The translations under genes and the position numbers were made by a program. Below are positions 54,887 through 63,915 of a DNA stretch of 64,000 nt, one piece after another. The stretch spans positions 1,620,689-1,684,688 of the forward strand of contig DAOSDY010000001.1 of the NCBI GenBank assembly GCA_035362835.1, written 5' to 3'. Numbering within the stretch: the first letter of the stretch is position 1; each line of letters starts with the position of its first letter. Below the pieces are notes generated by a model. It was given only the letters and a program-made list of their open reading frames with translations, was not told the origin of the DNA and ran no database searches. Source of the DNA: Melioribacteraceae bacterium (lineage in GTDB: Bacteria > Bacteroidota > Ignavibacteria > Ignavibacteriales > Melioribacteraceae).

Positions 54887-55770
54887 GCAGTAAAGTAAAA
54901 AATACGATAATTATTGTCCTAATTCTGATTGCCATTATACTGGCAGGCGGTCTCTTTAATTATGTCTTCCTTAAAGGGAAGATAGACGACAGGGAGAAAA
55001 AAGTAAAGGACCTCAGACTTTATCAGCTTGATACTAAGGACCTTGAAGATCAACTCCAGAAATTAAAAAACAGAGTTGCTCAGCTCGATTCAATTCTTGT
55101 AAACAGAAAATATAATATACCTTTCAATCTTCCCCAATCGGACTTTTTCGATTTCATTAACAAAACCAGTTATTCGTTTTCGCCGGATTCCTATGTAAAT
55201 ATCGAATACGAGGATACTGAGGCTGGGGGTAATTTCAATATATATAACTATACTTTGAATGGTATTGCAGAGTTTAATGATCTTAACAATCTTATTTATG
55301 CAATAGAAGAGAGCAAATTGCTAAAGAAAATATCCGGTCTGGATCTTACAAATAATGTAAAAGTTGATCAGGACGGCACTCCTCATTATCTGGTGAGTTT
55401 CAAATTCAAGGTTGCGGTCTACTTCTCGAACGACGACCGTTTCTATGTTGCCAACTATACAGAAAATTCACTTATACCCAATCCTCTGTACGATATTTTC
55501 TATCCGTTGATTAGAAATGAAATTCCTCCGAATAAAGATTCTTTGCTCGACGTTCAGTCGGCAGTATTGCTGGCATTAATACCCGACGGTGCTTTTCTGG
55601 CTGATGCTAACGGGAATACCTATCTACTCTGGGAAGGAGACAGAGTTTATCTGGGTTATCTGACGAATATAAATTACCAGACCAATGAAGTTAATTTTGT
55701 CCTTAACAAGGGCGGTATTATTGAATCAGTTACATTGAAACTCGATAAAGAAAAAAAGCAGAGTAAATAA
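54883..55770 (+). CDS. PilO-like protein with a C-terminal PilP/GspC-like domain
   Basis: Product of 295 residues. A membrane helix at 9-30 is followed by a coiled coil (32-73, DLEDQLQKLKNRVAQLDSIL) and a PilO-type ferredoxin-like domain (about 85-185, DLNNLIYAIEESKLLKKISG). The last 75 residues (about 220-290) look like the small beta domain of PilP or the GspC HR region: AFLADANGNTYLLWEGDRVYLGYLTN followed by VNFVLNKGGIIESVTL. If right, one chain joins PilO and PilP functions and links the inner platform to the secretin. The PilP assignment is structural inference. Confidence 0.75.
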   Translation: MSSKVKNTIIIVLILIAIILAGGLFNYVFLKGKIDDREKKVKDLRLYQLDTKDLEDQLQKLKNRVAQLDSILVNRKYNIPFNLPQSDFFDFINKTSYSFSPDSYVNIEYEDTEAGGNFNIYNYTLNGIAEFNDLNNLIYAIEESKLLKKISGLDLTNNVKVDQDGTPHYLVSFKFKVAVYFSNDDRFYVANYTENSLIPNPLYDIFYPLIRNEIPPNKDSLLDVQSAVLLALIPDGAFLADANGNTYLLWEGDRVYLGYLTNINYQTNEVNFVLNKGGIIESVTLKLDKEKKQSK

Positions 55771-55771
55771 A

Positions 55772-57013
55772 ATGAAAAAGCTAATTACATCCTGGCTGTT
55801 CCTGTCTTTCGTCTTTGTAAATTATGCTCAGGTTGATCTTAAACAGAAACTGCAGGGATACGTAAATCCCGAAGAACTTGTTACCCTTTCCGAAACTATT
55901 ACTTTCGAGCAGGCAATTCAGGTCCTCAGTACTGTTAGTGAGAAAATCTCGGGTAAACGGGTTGTCTCTACTGCGGGAATTAATGTCCCGATCGGTGTTG
56001 AACTGGATAAGATTCAATATAAAAAAGCACTTTTCATAATTGCCCAATATCATAATCTTATTATTGAGGAGACTGAATCTGTAATTATTGTTAAGAAGAA
56101 GGATGCGGGAAAGGAACAACTCACTCCGGAAATTTATGCTTCGGTTGATGATAGGGAGGTTAAAATAACCGCTCTGATGTTTGAAGCAAACGTATCGGAA
56201 ATGCAGGAGAGGGGCATTAACTGGCAGTTTCTGCTTTCGAGAAGCGGTCTTTCTATCGGCGGCGACTTTGTGACAGTTCAGGAGCAGCAGCAGAGCGGTT
56301 CATCTACTACCCAGGTTCAGCAAAAACCGCCGGCTTTCGATCTTTCAAGTACATCCACTTTTGAAATGGGACCATTTAAGGGAAATGCCACTGCACTCTT
56401 CAGATTTTTTGAAACCGAAAACCTTGGTGAGATTTTTGCAAGACCAAACGTCACCGTGAGAAATAATATTCAGGGAAGAGCTCAGGTCGGCTCTGACTTC
56501 TCAATTAAAGAGAGAGACTTCGCAGGTAACCTGATCGATAAATTCTATTCTACCGGTACAATTCTGGAAGTGACGCCTCATATTTATAATGAAGACGGAA
56601 TTGATTACATACTACTTCAACTTAAGGTGGAAAGAAGTTCGGCTATACCGGATGTGGTAAGCACTGAAATAAGAAAAACTCAAGCTACTACGTCTGTTAT
56701 GCTTCTGGATGGAGAGGAGACTGCAATTGGCGGTTTAATAGTATATGAAGAAACCACTGTCCGAAGAGGAATTCCGTTTCTAAGGGATTTACCATGGTGG
56801 GTTCTTGGGATCAGGTATCTTACAGGATACGACTCAAAAGAAATGGCCAAGAAGGAGATTATTATGCTCATTAAGGCCGAGATACTCCCTTCGTTGAAAG
56901 AAAGAGTTTCGAAACAGAAGGAAACTCAGGTCCTTAAAAAAGAACTTCAGGAAAATGCAGAAGCCTTGGAGAAAATAAAATCAAACTTGAAAAAGAATGA
57001 AGAAGAAAAATAG
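55772..57013 (+). CDS. Short secretin (PilQ/GspD family)
   Basis: Product of 413 residues; most PilQ or GspD proteins are 600-750. A signal peptide (KKLITSWLFLSFVFVNYAQ) is followed by one N-type domain (about 45-110), then the secretin domain (about 125-375) with EIYASVDDREVKITALMFEAN, GTILEVTPHIYNEDG, and the tip motif GIPFLRDLPWWVLGIRYL in place of the usual VPVLGDIPVLGYLF. A charged coiled coil ends it. AMIN domains are absent. It would form the outer-membrane pore for the pilus. Confidence 0.87.
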   Translation: MKKLITSWLFLSFVFVNYAQVDLKQKLQGYVNPEELVTLSETITFEQAIQVLSTVSEKISGKRVVSTAGINVPIGVELDKIQYKKALFIIAQYHNLIIEETESVIIVKKKDAGKEQLTPEIYASVDDREVKITALMFEANVSEMQERGINWQFLLSRSGLSIGGDFVTVQEQQQSGSSTTQVQQKPPAFDLSSTSTFEMGPFKGNATALFRFFETENLGEIFARPNVTVRNNIQGRAQVGSDFSIKERDFAGNLIDKFYSTGTILEVTPHIYNEDGIDYILLQLKVERSSAIPDVVSTEIRKTQATTSVMLLDGEETAIGGLIVYEETTVRRGIPFLRDLPWWVLGIRYLTGYDSKEMAKKEIIMLIKAEILPSLKERVSKQKETQVLKKELQENAEALEKIKSNLKKNEEEK

Positions 57014-57106
57014 ATCTCTTTGCGAACTCCGTATCTGTCCTATTTTTTTCAACACTGTTTCTGAAAAAAAAGAATTCTGAAATAATAAAAATGAAGCACT
57101 TTTGTT

Positions 57107-60100
57107 ATGACTCTTCAGGTCCGTTTAATACTGATTACATTTGTAATTATTTTAATTGCTTCCATTGCAACAGCTGTAATCTACTATAATCTAACTGGCC
57201 AGCTTCTATCAAATTATCAGTCCAAGGACATACTCAATTCCACCAACGATTTTGTTTTTACGTTTCAAAGTCGAATTGAACAGACGGATGATGATTTTTC
57301 GAAAATCTTTTCAGCCAGTCCTGATATTGAAAAAATAAACCTGGATTCAACCGGAATCGATTTTATTTTTACTCTTGTTAACGACTCACTTATCAGTAAT
57401 ACTGAATTTAAGGTGAAGTCCAATTCCTACATAAATTTCCGTTCCCGGTCATTTAAGCAATTGTTTGTTGATAACCCGAACTTAATCCTTCGTTATGCAA
57501 AAATAAATAACGGACAGATTTTCTATTACGGTGTTCACATAACATCCGGATTCCTGGATAAAATAAGCGAGAAAATCAGAGCCGACATTGCCCTGGTGAT
57601 CAACGATTCGCCTGTTGAATTTTCAAACTCCGCTAAGAACCAGGTCTATCTGTTAAATGTAATCAACGCAATTCGTGAACTGAAATTCAAAAATAATTTC
57701 GATCTTTATAAAGAGGAAATTGATAATGCCGATTTTGAAGCGGCCGCGATTTCACCACACCAGATCCTCACTCCCGGTGCAAAAATCAGCTTTGTTGTAT
57801 TCAAGACTTATCAGGAGGGTGTGGGTCTTAAAAATACTTTACGGGACGTAATGCTTATTATACTTACATCCGGAAGTTCACTTGCCTTTATTTTCATTCT
57901 CCTTTTCACAACAAAACTGCGGAAACAGATCGGACTTTTAAGTGAGGGCGCAGAAATTACACGGAAAGGGGATCTGAATCATAGGGTTCAGATAGTATCG
58001 AATGACGAACTTGGAAGATTAGGCGAAGCTTTCAACCAGATGTTGAATGAACTTAAAAAGAAAGACGATGCTGAAAAGGAGTATACCGACTTTATTTCTC
58101 TTATAAACCAGAGCTCCACTCTCAAAGAGGTTTCCGAAACGTCTCTCAATAAGATTATTAAATCCACAGGCATGGCATTCGGCGTCCTGTACATGGTCGA
58201 CGAAAAAAATCTCCGCCTTATCTCCTCAACGGGAATCGGGAAAAATATTGTTAAACCTTCTCAGGAACCCGATCTCTATAGTAATTCAATTGATAAAAAG
58301 GAAGTTGTCGAATTCAATTTCAGCGAGAATTTCCCTGAAATTAAAACAGGTCTTACTTCCATCAAAATAAAATATATTTTAATCTACCCTATTGTCTACA
58401 ACAGGGAGACAATCGCAATTCTTGAGCTTGCTTCCGATTCGGAACCGGGCGGTAGGGTTAGAAACTATATCGATAATATACAGGAACAGCTTGCATTTGG
58501 ACTTGTAAACGCCCGCTCACTCGAGCAACTGGAAAACTATGTTGTTGAACTCAGAAGGCTTAACGAAGAATACCAGAAACAGAATAAGCAGATAATCGAA
58601 CAGAATGACGAGCTGAAAGAACTTCACAGGCAGATAAATGAAAAAGCTCTTGAGCTTGAAAAACAGAGAATAAAAGCAGTTGAGCTTACTAAAGTAAAAT
58701 CCCAGTTTCTTGCAAGTATGTCCCATGAGCTTCGCACCCCGCTTATCTCCATCCTGGGCCTGACAGAACTAATTTTGAAAGACGATGTTACCCCCCCGAA
58801 GTCTAAAGAAAGAATGGGGATTGTATACCGTAATGGTAAAAAACTCCTAGGTATGATTACCAATATTCTCGAATTTTCGAAATTTGAATCGGGCAGAATA
58901 GAAATCAAAAAAGATAATTTTCTGCTTAGCGACCTGCTTGAGGATATTAACACCAACATTCATCAGATTGCTTCGGATAAAAACCTTAAGTTCGTTATTG
59001 AATCCCCTTCGGGTAAAAACCTGCTTCTTAATACCGATAAAAGCAAACTCGAACAGATCCTTAATAATCTTATCACAAATGCCGTTAAATTTACTGAATC
59101 CGGTGCGGTTAAACTTACTATTGTACTCCAAAATAATCTTGATCTGAATTTTTCGGTTTCCGACACAGGAATTGGAATCTCGGAGGAGAATCAGAAAATA
59201 ATTTTTTCCGAGTTCAGGCAGATTGATTCCGGATCGTCCCGAAAATACGGGGGAGCCGGACTCGGGCTTACGATTACAAAACGTTATGTTGAACTACTGG
59301 GCGGGGCACTTTCTCTTAATAGTCAATTAAGCAAAGGTTCTGAGTTCTCTTTTGTACTGCACGATATTGTTCTGGATATCTTTGATGTTCCTCTCAGGGA
59401 TTTTCTTACAATCCATGAAGATACCGGTAAGGATTCTATTAAGAAGACTGCTTATATATCATGCAAAAACTCCGACACATTAAAATTTATTACAGATTAT
59501 CTCCACTCATATGACTATGAACTTATCCCTTATCAGATCGGTAAAATTGATTTGAACAATACCGGCCGGCCGGCACCGGAGGCATTTATTTTCTGCTGCG
59601 ATGATATCAAAGAGAATTTGATCCGCGAAGTGGCCGAAATTAAATCGAATCCATCCGGCCGGGACGCAGTTATAATTCTGATTTCAATCCTTGAGAATGA
59701 GAAAGTAGGATGGCTTCCAGCTATATTCGATTATATAGTTGAACCGGCTACTCTCAACGAAATTGAAAGAGTAGTTAAAAACCTAGAGCTTTTTTCTCAA
59801 AGCAGAATACCGGAAATTGTTTTTGCATCCAGGGATCCAATGAAGTTTAAAAGCTTGATTTCGAATGAAAATACGCCGGAAAGGAGAATAAAATTTACTG
59901 ACGATTTGAATTCACTAATAACTAATCCGGGAAAAGATTCCAGTCATATGGTGATTGTTGATTTTGATTCGTTCAAATCCGATGCATTAGAATTCCTTCT
60001 TAAGGTTGAAGAGAACAGACTGAACAGGAATTTCTTTACAGTTCTTAATGTCAGTAAAGACAATCTCGAGAAGGAGTTTGAGTGGATAAATTCTGGTATT

Positions 60101-60646
60101 AAAGAACTGACTCTGCAAAGCAAGAATCATCCCCTCGATGTTTTAAAAAGCCTTAAAGAGAGATTAATGATTGATTCTGGATTATCCGGCAGGAATAATA
60201 ATTTAATTGAAGAGAAAATCGGCGATAACTTTTCGGTAGTTGGCGACAATGGATTATCTGAACAGAAGCAAACTATTTTAATTGTTGATGACGATCCGGA
60301 TACTCTCTTTACAATCGGTGAGTTCGTTAAAGAGCTTAACTATGAAACCGTCTTTGCTCATAATGGTACGGAATGCCTTCTAATGCTCAACCATATTAAT
60401 CCCGACCTTATATTGCTCGACATTATGATGCCCCAGATGGACGGATTTGAAACTGTAAAAAGAATACGGAGCGAAAATCGAGTATCATCTATTCCGGTTA
60501 TTGCCCTTACTGCATATGCTATGCTCGATAATAAAGAAGTAGTTACCAAGAATGGGTTTAATGATCTGGTAACCAAGCCGATCAATTCAACTCTTCTTGC
60601 CTCGAAAATAAGTATGTACATAAATTCCAGGATTGATGTAAAATGA
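57107..60646 (+). CDS. Membrane hybrid sensor histidine kinase with GAF and multiple receiver-like domains
   Basis: Product of 1179 residues. Order: membrane helix (5-27), extracytoplasmic sensor (28-245), second helix (248-270), HAMP (about 272-325), GAF (about 330-470), coiled coil (475-530), DHp with the H-box MSHELRTPL (His540), and HATPase with N box NLITNAVKF (about 652), DTGIGIS and GGAGLGLT. Residues about 775-905 and 905-1040 look like two degenerate receivers without the Asp cluster. The C-terminal receiver is intact (phospho-acceptor Asp1105 in LLDIMMP, Lys in VTKPI). It overlaps the next gene by 4 bases and follows the pilus operon by 93 bases. Confidence 0.93.
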   Translation: MTLQVRLILITFVIILIASIATAVIYYNLTGQLLSNYQSKDILNSTNDFVFTFQSRIEQTDDDFSKIFSASPDIEKINLDSTGIDFIFTLVNDSLISNTEFKVKSNSYINFRSRSFKQLFVDNPNLILRYAKINNGQIFYYGVHITSGFLDKISEKIRADIALVINDSPVEFSNSAKNQVYLLNVINAIRELKFKNNFDLYKEEIDNADFEAAAISPHQILTPGAKISFVVFKTYQEGVGLKNTLRDVMLIILTSGSSLAFIFILLFTTKLRKQIGLLSEGAEITRKGDLNHRVQIVSNDELGRLGEAFNQMLNELKKKDDAEKEYTDFISLINQSSTLKEVSETSLNKIIKSTGMAFGVLYMVDEKNLRLISSTGIGKNIVKPSQEPDLYSNSIDKKEVVEFNFSENFPEIKTGLTSIKIKYILIYPIVYNRETIAILELASDSEPGGRVRNYIDNIQEQLAFGLVNARSLEQLENYVVELRRLNEEYQKQNKQIIEQNDELKELHRQINEKALELEKQRIKAVELTKVKSQFLASMSHELRTPLISILGLTELILKDDVTPPKSKERMGIVYRNGKKLLGMITNILEFSKFESGRIEIKKDNFLLSDLLEDINTNIHQIASDKNLKFVIESPSGKNLLLNTDKSKLEQILNNLITNAVKFTESGAVKLTIVLQNNLDLNFSVSDTGIGISEENQKIIFSEFRQIDSGSSRKYGGAGLGLTITKRYVELLGGALSLNSQLSKGSEFSFVLHDIVLDIFDVPLRDFLTIHEDTGKDSIKKTAYISCKNSDTLKFITDYLHSYDYELIPYQIGKIDLNNTGRPAPEAFIFCCDDIKENLIREVAEIKSNPSGRDAVIILISILENEKVGWLPAIFDYIVEPATLNEIERVVKNLELFSQSRIPEIVFASRDPMKFKSLISNENTPERRIKFTDDLNSLITNPGKDSSHMVIVDFDSFKSDALEFLLKVEENRLNRNFFTVLNVSKDNLEKEFEWINSGIKELTLQSKNHPLDVLKSLKERLMIDSGLSGRNNNLIEEKIGDNFSVVGDNGLSEQKQTILIVDDDPDTLFTIGEFVKELNYETVFAHNGTECLLMLNHINPDLILLDIMMPQMDGFETVKRIRSENRVSSIPVIALTAYAMLDNKEVVTKNGFNDLVTKPINSTLLASKISMYINSRIDVK

Positions 60647-61320
60647 AAAAAATTCTAGTAATTGATGATTATCCCGACAATGTGTTTCTTCTTCAAGACC
60701 GGCTTGAACATGAAGGTTTTGAAGTGATAAAAGCCTACGACGGCGAAATGGGAATTCATAAAGCATTTAACGAACAACCGGACCTTATACTGCTCGATAT
60801 TATGATGCCGGGAGTTTCAGGGTATGACGTTTGTAAAACCCTTTCGATGAAAGATGAAACTAAGCTAATTCCTATCATTCTCCTGACCGCCTTAACTGAA
60901 GCGGATAACTTAAAAGCCGGACTCCAGGCCGGTGCGTTCGACTATATAAAAAAACCTTTCAATAAAACCGAACTTGTTGCACGGATAAATTCGGCTTTGA
61001 GGTTCAGCGAGACAAATAAATTCCTTATCGAAATCGAGAAGATCAAGACTTTTGCCGCTACGGTTGTTACAGCAAACCACGAAATCAAACAGCCGCTTAC
61101 GCTGATCAATCTTTCTACAACAGCAATAAGGAGAGAACTTGCAAAAGAGAATTCATCCACAGATGTTGTTTTAAAACGGATTGAGTTTATTGAAAATGCG
61201 GCAAAAGAAATTATTAAAGTTCTTGAGAAGATGGGTTCTATTAAAAAACCTGTTATTACACCGTATGTGAATAATCTTAATATAATTGATCTGAATTCAG
61301 ATACGGATAAACCTAACTAA
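60643..61320 (+). CDS. Response regulator fused to a lone DHp (HisKA-like) domain
   Basis: Product of 225 residues. The receiver (1-122) has the acidic pair, the phospho-acceptor Asp52 (LLDIMMP) and Lys in YIKKPF. After a linker, residues about 130-205 form a helical hairpin with an H-box, NHEIKQPLTLI (His146), and a second helix (FIENAAKEIIKVLEKM). No ATP-binding domain follows; the protein ends 20 residues later. This gives a receiver plus phosphotransfer-type His in one chain. Overlap of 4 bases with the hybrid kinase suggests they work together. It could act as a phosphate shuttle or bind another kinase's catalytic domain. Confidence 0.88.
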   Translation: MKKILVIDDYPDNVFLLQDRLEHEGFEVIKAYDGEMGIHKAFNEQPDLILLDIMMPGVSGYDVCKTLSMKDETKLIPIILLTALTEADNLKAGLQAGAFDYIKKPFNKTELVARINSALRFSETNKFLIEIEKIKTFAATVVTANHEIKQPLTLINLSTTAIRRELAKENSSTDVVLKRIEFIENAAKEIIKVLEKMGSIKKPVITPYVNNLNIIDLNSDTDKPN

Positions 61321-62395
61321 TAAGCTCCCTTATTACCGATAACATTTCTTCGAAGTTGTATGGCTTGCTTATTGTTTTATCGACGAGCGAATTAATTTCC
61401 TCCTCGCAATAGGAATCGCTTTGAGAACCGGAAGCCAGTATTATCGGTACTTTAAGTTTCATCTCCTTTATTTTCCGGATGCACGTTACTCCGTCCATAT
61501 CCGGCATTTTTTGATCGATAATTAAAAGATCGGGTTTTAATCCGGCTTCTAATTCCTTTAAAACATCATCGCCGTTGGAAGAGGTTATTACATTGAATTC
61601 GTATGAGATCAGAAGTTCGGCCAGTAATTCCCGCAGTATATCTTCATCTTCGGCTATCAGTATTGATTTCTGTTTGTGTTCCGGTTTCTCTTTTATGTGT
61701 AGAATTGCAGGTAGCTTTAGTGTAAACTCGGTTCCTTTATTCTTCTCACTCGAAACTTTTATGACTCCGCCGTAATCATCAATAATTTTTTTAACTATTG
61801 ATAATCCTACACCCCTGTTTTTATTCCTCGCCTTTGTAGTAAAATTGATATCAAAGATTGAAGGCATTATTGAAGGATCAATTCCTTCGCCGTTGTCTGC
61901 AATTCGTACCTGAACAAACGAACCCCTTTCAAATAAACCGGGCTCAGTACTCTGGAGTTTTGGATTGTTAGTAGTAATTGTAATTGTCCCTTTTTCTTTG
62001 ATTGCCTCCGAAGCATTGATTATCAGGTTCATAAAGACCCTGTAAAAGTCGGAATAACGCCCTTCAACAAAAGAGATTCCGGAATCGAGCCGGAGGTTAA
62101 ATGTAATTTTTTCTTTGAGATGGATTGATATTGTATTGATAAGGTCGTTTATCAGTGTGTTAAGATTGATCCTTTTCTTTTTTACCGTTCGCGATGAAGA
62201 TTCAATAAGAAGATCTTCAATGATTTCGGCCGCCATGTATGTTCCGTTTTCAATACTGCTCAAGAGGGGAGTAACCTCTTCGGGATTCGTAACCTTTTTC
62301 TTAAGTAATTCAACGCTGTTCAGTATTCTTGTGAGTATGTTGTTAAGATCGTGTGCCGCGTGACTTACCGGTGCCGGTTTTTCTTTGGACTGCAT
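61313..62395 (-). CDS. Sensorless hybrid histidine kinase (HisKA-HATPase-REC)
   Basis: Product of 360 residues with no sensor or membrane segment. The H-box HDLNNILTRI starts at His15, directly after a 14-residue lead. The HATPase has the N box LIINASEAIK, ADNGEGIDPS and GVGLSIVKKIIDDYGG. A C-terminal receiver (about 240-360) has Asp in LLIIDQKMPDMDG and Lys in TISKPY. The HDLNN H-box type fits NtrB-like kinases. It lies one base after the sigma-54 activator and is probably its cognate kinase. Its 3' end overlaps the RR-DHp gene by 8 bases, tail to tail. Confidence 0.92.
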   Translation of the reverse strand: MQSKEKPAPVSHAAHDLNNILTRILNSVELLKKKVTNPEEVTPLLSSIENGTYMAAEIIEDLLIESSSRTVKKKRINLNTLINDLINTISIHLKEKITFNLRLDSGISFVEGRYSDFYRVFMNLIINASEAIKEKGTITITTNNPKLQSTEPGLFERGSFVQVRIADNGEGIDPSIMPSIFDINFTTKARNKNRGVGLSIVKKIIDDYGGVIKVSSEKNKGTEFTLKLPAILHIKEKPEHKQKSILIAEDEDILRELLAELLISYEFNVITSSNGDDVLKELEAGLKPDLLIIDQKMPDMDGVTCIRKIKEMKLKVPIILASGSQSDSYCEEEINSLVDKTISKPYNFEEMLSVIRELIS

Positions 62396-62396
62396 C

Positions 62397-63740
62397 TTAT
62401 TTTAAATTGTACTTTATGATTTTTGAATAGAGAGTTTTTTGACTTATCCCGAGCATTCGAGATGTATTTTCCCTGTTCCAGTTGTTCTGTTCCAGGGCTC
62501 TTTTAATATGGATTTTCTCCAGTTCCTCGAGAGAAACCAGTGAACCATCACTGTTGGTGAAATTCGAAAAATCGAAGTCGTCTTTGGGAATATTAAGGTC
62601 TTTTGGGATAATGAACTCACCGTCGGAAAAAATAACTGCTCTTTCAATTATATGCTCAAGCTCCCTTACGTTTCCGGGAAAATTGTATCTCATCAATTCT
62701 TTTCTGGCTTCTTCGGATAATTTTTTGACGGCTCTGACCGGTGATTTTTTCTGAAGAAAATATTCAGCCAGCTGCAGGACATCACCCTGCCGCTCCCTGA
62801 GAGGCGGAATAGTCAGAGTAATTACATTTAATCTGAAGAGAAGGTCCCTCCGGAAATTTTTATTCTCGGCTTCCTGCATAAGATTCTTATTGGTTGCACC
62901 GATCACCCTTACAGAGGAAGAAAGATTTGTAATGCCGCCGACTCTTCTGAATTCGCCGTTTTCAAGGAATCTGAGAAGTTTGGGTTGTAGCGAAAGGCTC
63001 ATTTCGCCGATCTCGTCCAGGAATAAAGTTCCGCCGTTGGCTATTTCTACCAATCCCTGTTTCGATGTCTTGGCATCTGTGAAAGCACCTTTTTCGTAAC
63101 CGAACAGTTCGCTTTCCATTAACTGATCAGGAAGCGATGCGCAATTGATTGCTACAAATGGTTTGTTATTCCGATCGGAGTTCTTATGAATGTATTCTGC
63201 AAACAACTCCTTCCCGGTACCCGTTTCTCCCTCCAGAAGTATATTCGATTCCGATTTTGCTGCCCTTTCTGCAAGATTGATAACGTTTTTAATACTTTCG
63301 CTTTCACCGATTATGAAGTTGGGAATTACTTGATCGATCTTCGATGTGAGTATTTTGTTTTTTATTATCAGGTCGCGGTGCTCAAGAGCTCTGTCGATTG
63401 TTAGGCAGAGCTGACCGAATTCATACGGCTTTGTTATAAAATCGTATGCACCCTGTTTTATACATTCAATTGCTGTCCGGACATCAGTCTTTGCGGTAAG
63501 AACAATTACTTGTGTGGAAGGGTGGTTCTCTTTTACAAAACCGAGGACTTTTTCGCCGTGGACTTCGCGCATTTCAAGATCAAGCAGAAGAACATCGTAA
63601 GTTTTCTTTTTAAAATTCTCAATGGCATCTTTTCCGTCGTATACCGTATCCACATTGTGGCCTTCATTTACAAGTTCTTCTTTAAGAAGATAGCATAAGG
63701 TTTCGTCGTCGTCGGCAATCAGGATTTTTGTGTTTTTCAT
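62397..63740 (-). CDS. Sigma-54-dependent response regulator (NtrC family)
   Basis: Product of 447 residues. Order: receiver (1-120, phospho-acceptor Asp54 in LLLDLEMREVHG, where the usual Met-Pro is missing), AAA+ sigma-54 activation domain (about 142-370; Walker A GETGTGKE at 171-178, Walker B GGTLFLDEIGEM), and a Fis-type helix-turn-helix (about 404-447, ENTSRMLGISQKTLYSKI). The sigma-54 contact loop reads GAFTDA (218-223) instead of GAFTGA. It would activate sigma-54 promoters after phosphorylation by the kinase encoded next. No sigma-54 site is evident in the nearby gaps, so its targets lie elsewhere or are not visible. Confidence 0.95.
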   Translation of the reverse strand: MKNTKILIADDDETLCYLLKEELVNEGHNVDTVYDGKDAIENFKKKTYDVLLLDLEMREVHGEKVLGFVKENHPSTQVIVLTAKTDVRTAIECIKQGAYDFITKPYEFGQLCLTIDRALEHRDLIIKNKILTSKIDQVIPNFIIGESESIKNVINLAERAAKSESNILLEGETGTGKELFAEYIHKNSDRNNKPFVAINCASLPDQLMESELFGYEKGAFTDAKTSKQGLVEIANGGTLFLDEIGEMSLSLQPKLLRFLENGEFRRVGGITNLSSSVRVIGATNKNLMQEAENKNFRRDLLFRLNVITLTIPPLRERQGDVLQLAEYFLQKKSPVRAVKKLSEEARKELMRYNFPGNVRELEHIIERAVIFSDGEFIIPKDLNIPKDDFDFSNFTNSDGSLVSLEELEKIHIKRALEQNNWNRENTSRMLGISQKTLYSKIIKYNLK

Positions 63741-63864
63741 AGAACTTTTGTCATTAATTTTTGCGAAAAATAAAGAATTTTAATGATAAATCCTTAATGC
63801 GGTTGAAAATGATTTTGGAATTGTCTGTGGACTTAATCACAATAATCTAAAATATTACAGCCGG

Positions 63865-63896
63865 TTTGGAATTTTTAAGGGGATGGTTTATATTTG
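63865..63896 (+). promoter_or_regulatory. Bacteroidota-type promoter of tRNA-Lys
   Basis: TTTG at 63865-63868 and TATATTTG at 63889-63896 are exactly 20 bases apart, matching TTTG-N20-TAnnTTTG. Transcription would begin near 63902, shortly before the tRNA 5' end at 63916. Confidence 0.7.
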
Positions 63897-63915
63897 TGCT
63901 CTAAATTTTGACGGA

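Noticed and set aside
57988..58194. Short antisense frames within the hybrid kinase gene
   Set aside because: Shadows of the coding frame, which carries clear HAMP, GAF, DHp and HATPase motifs.
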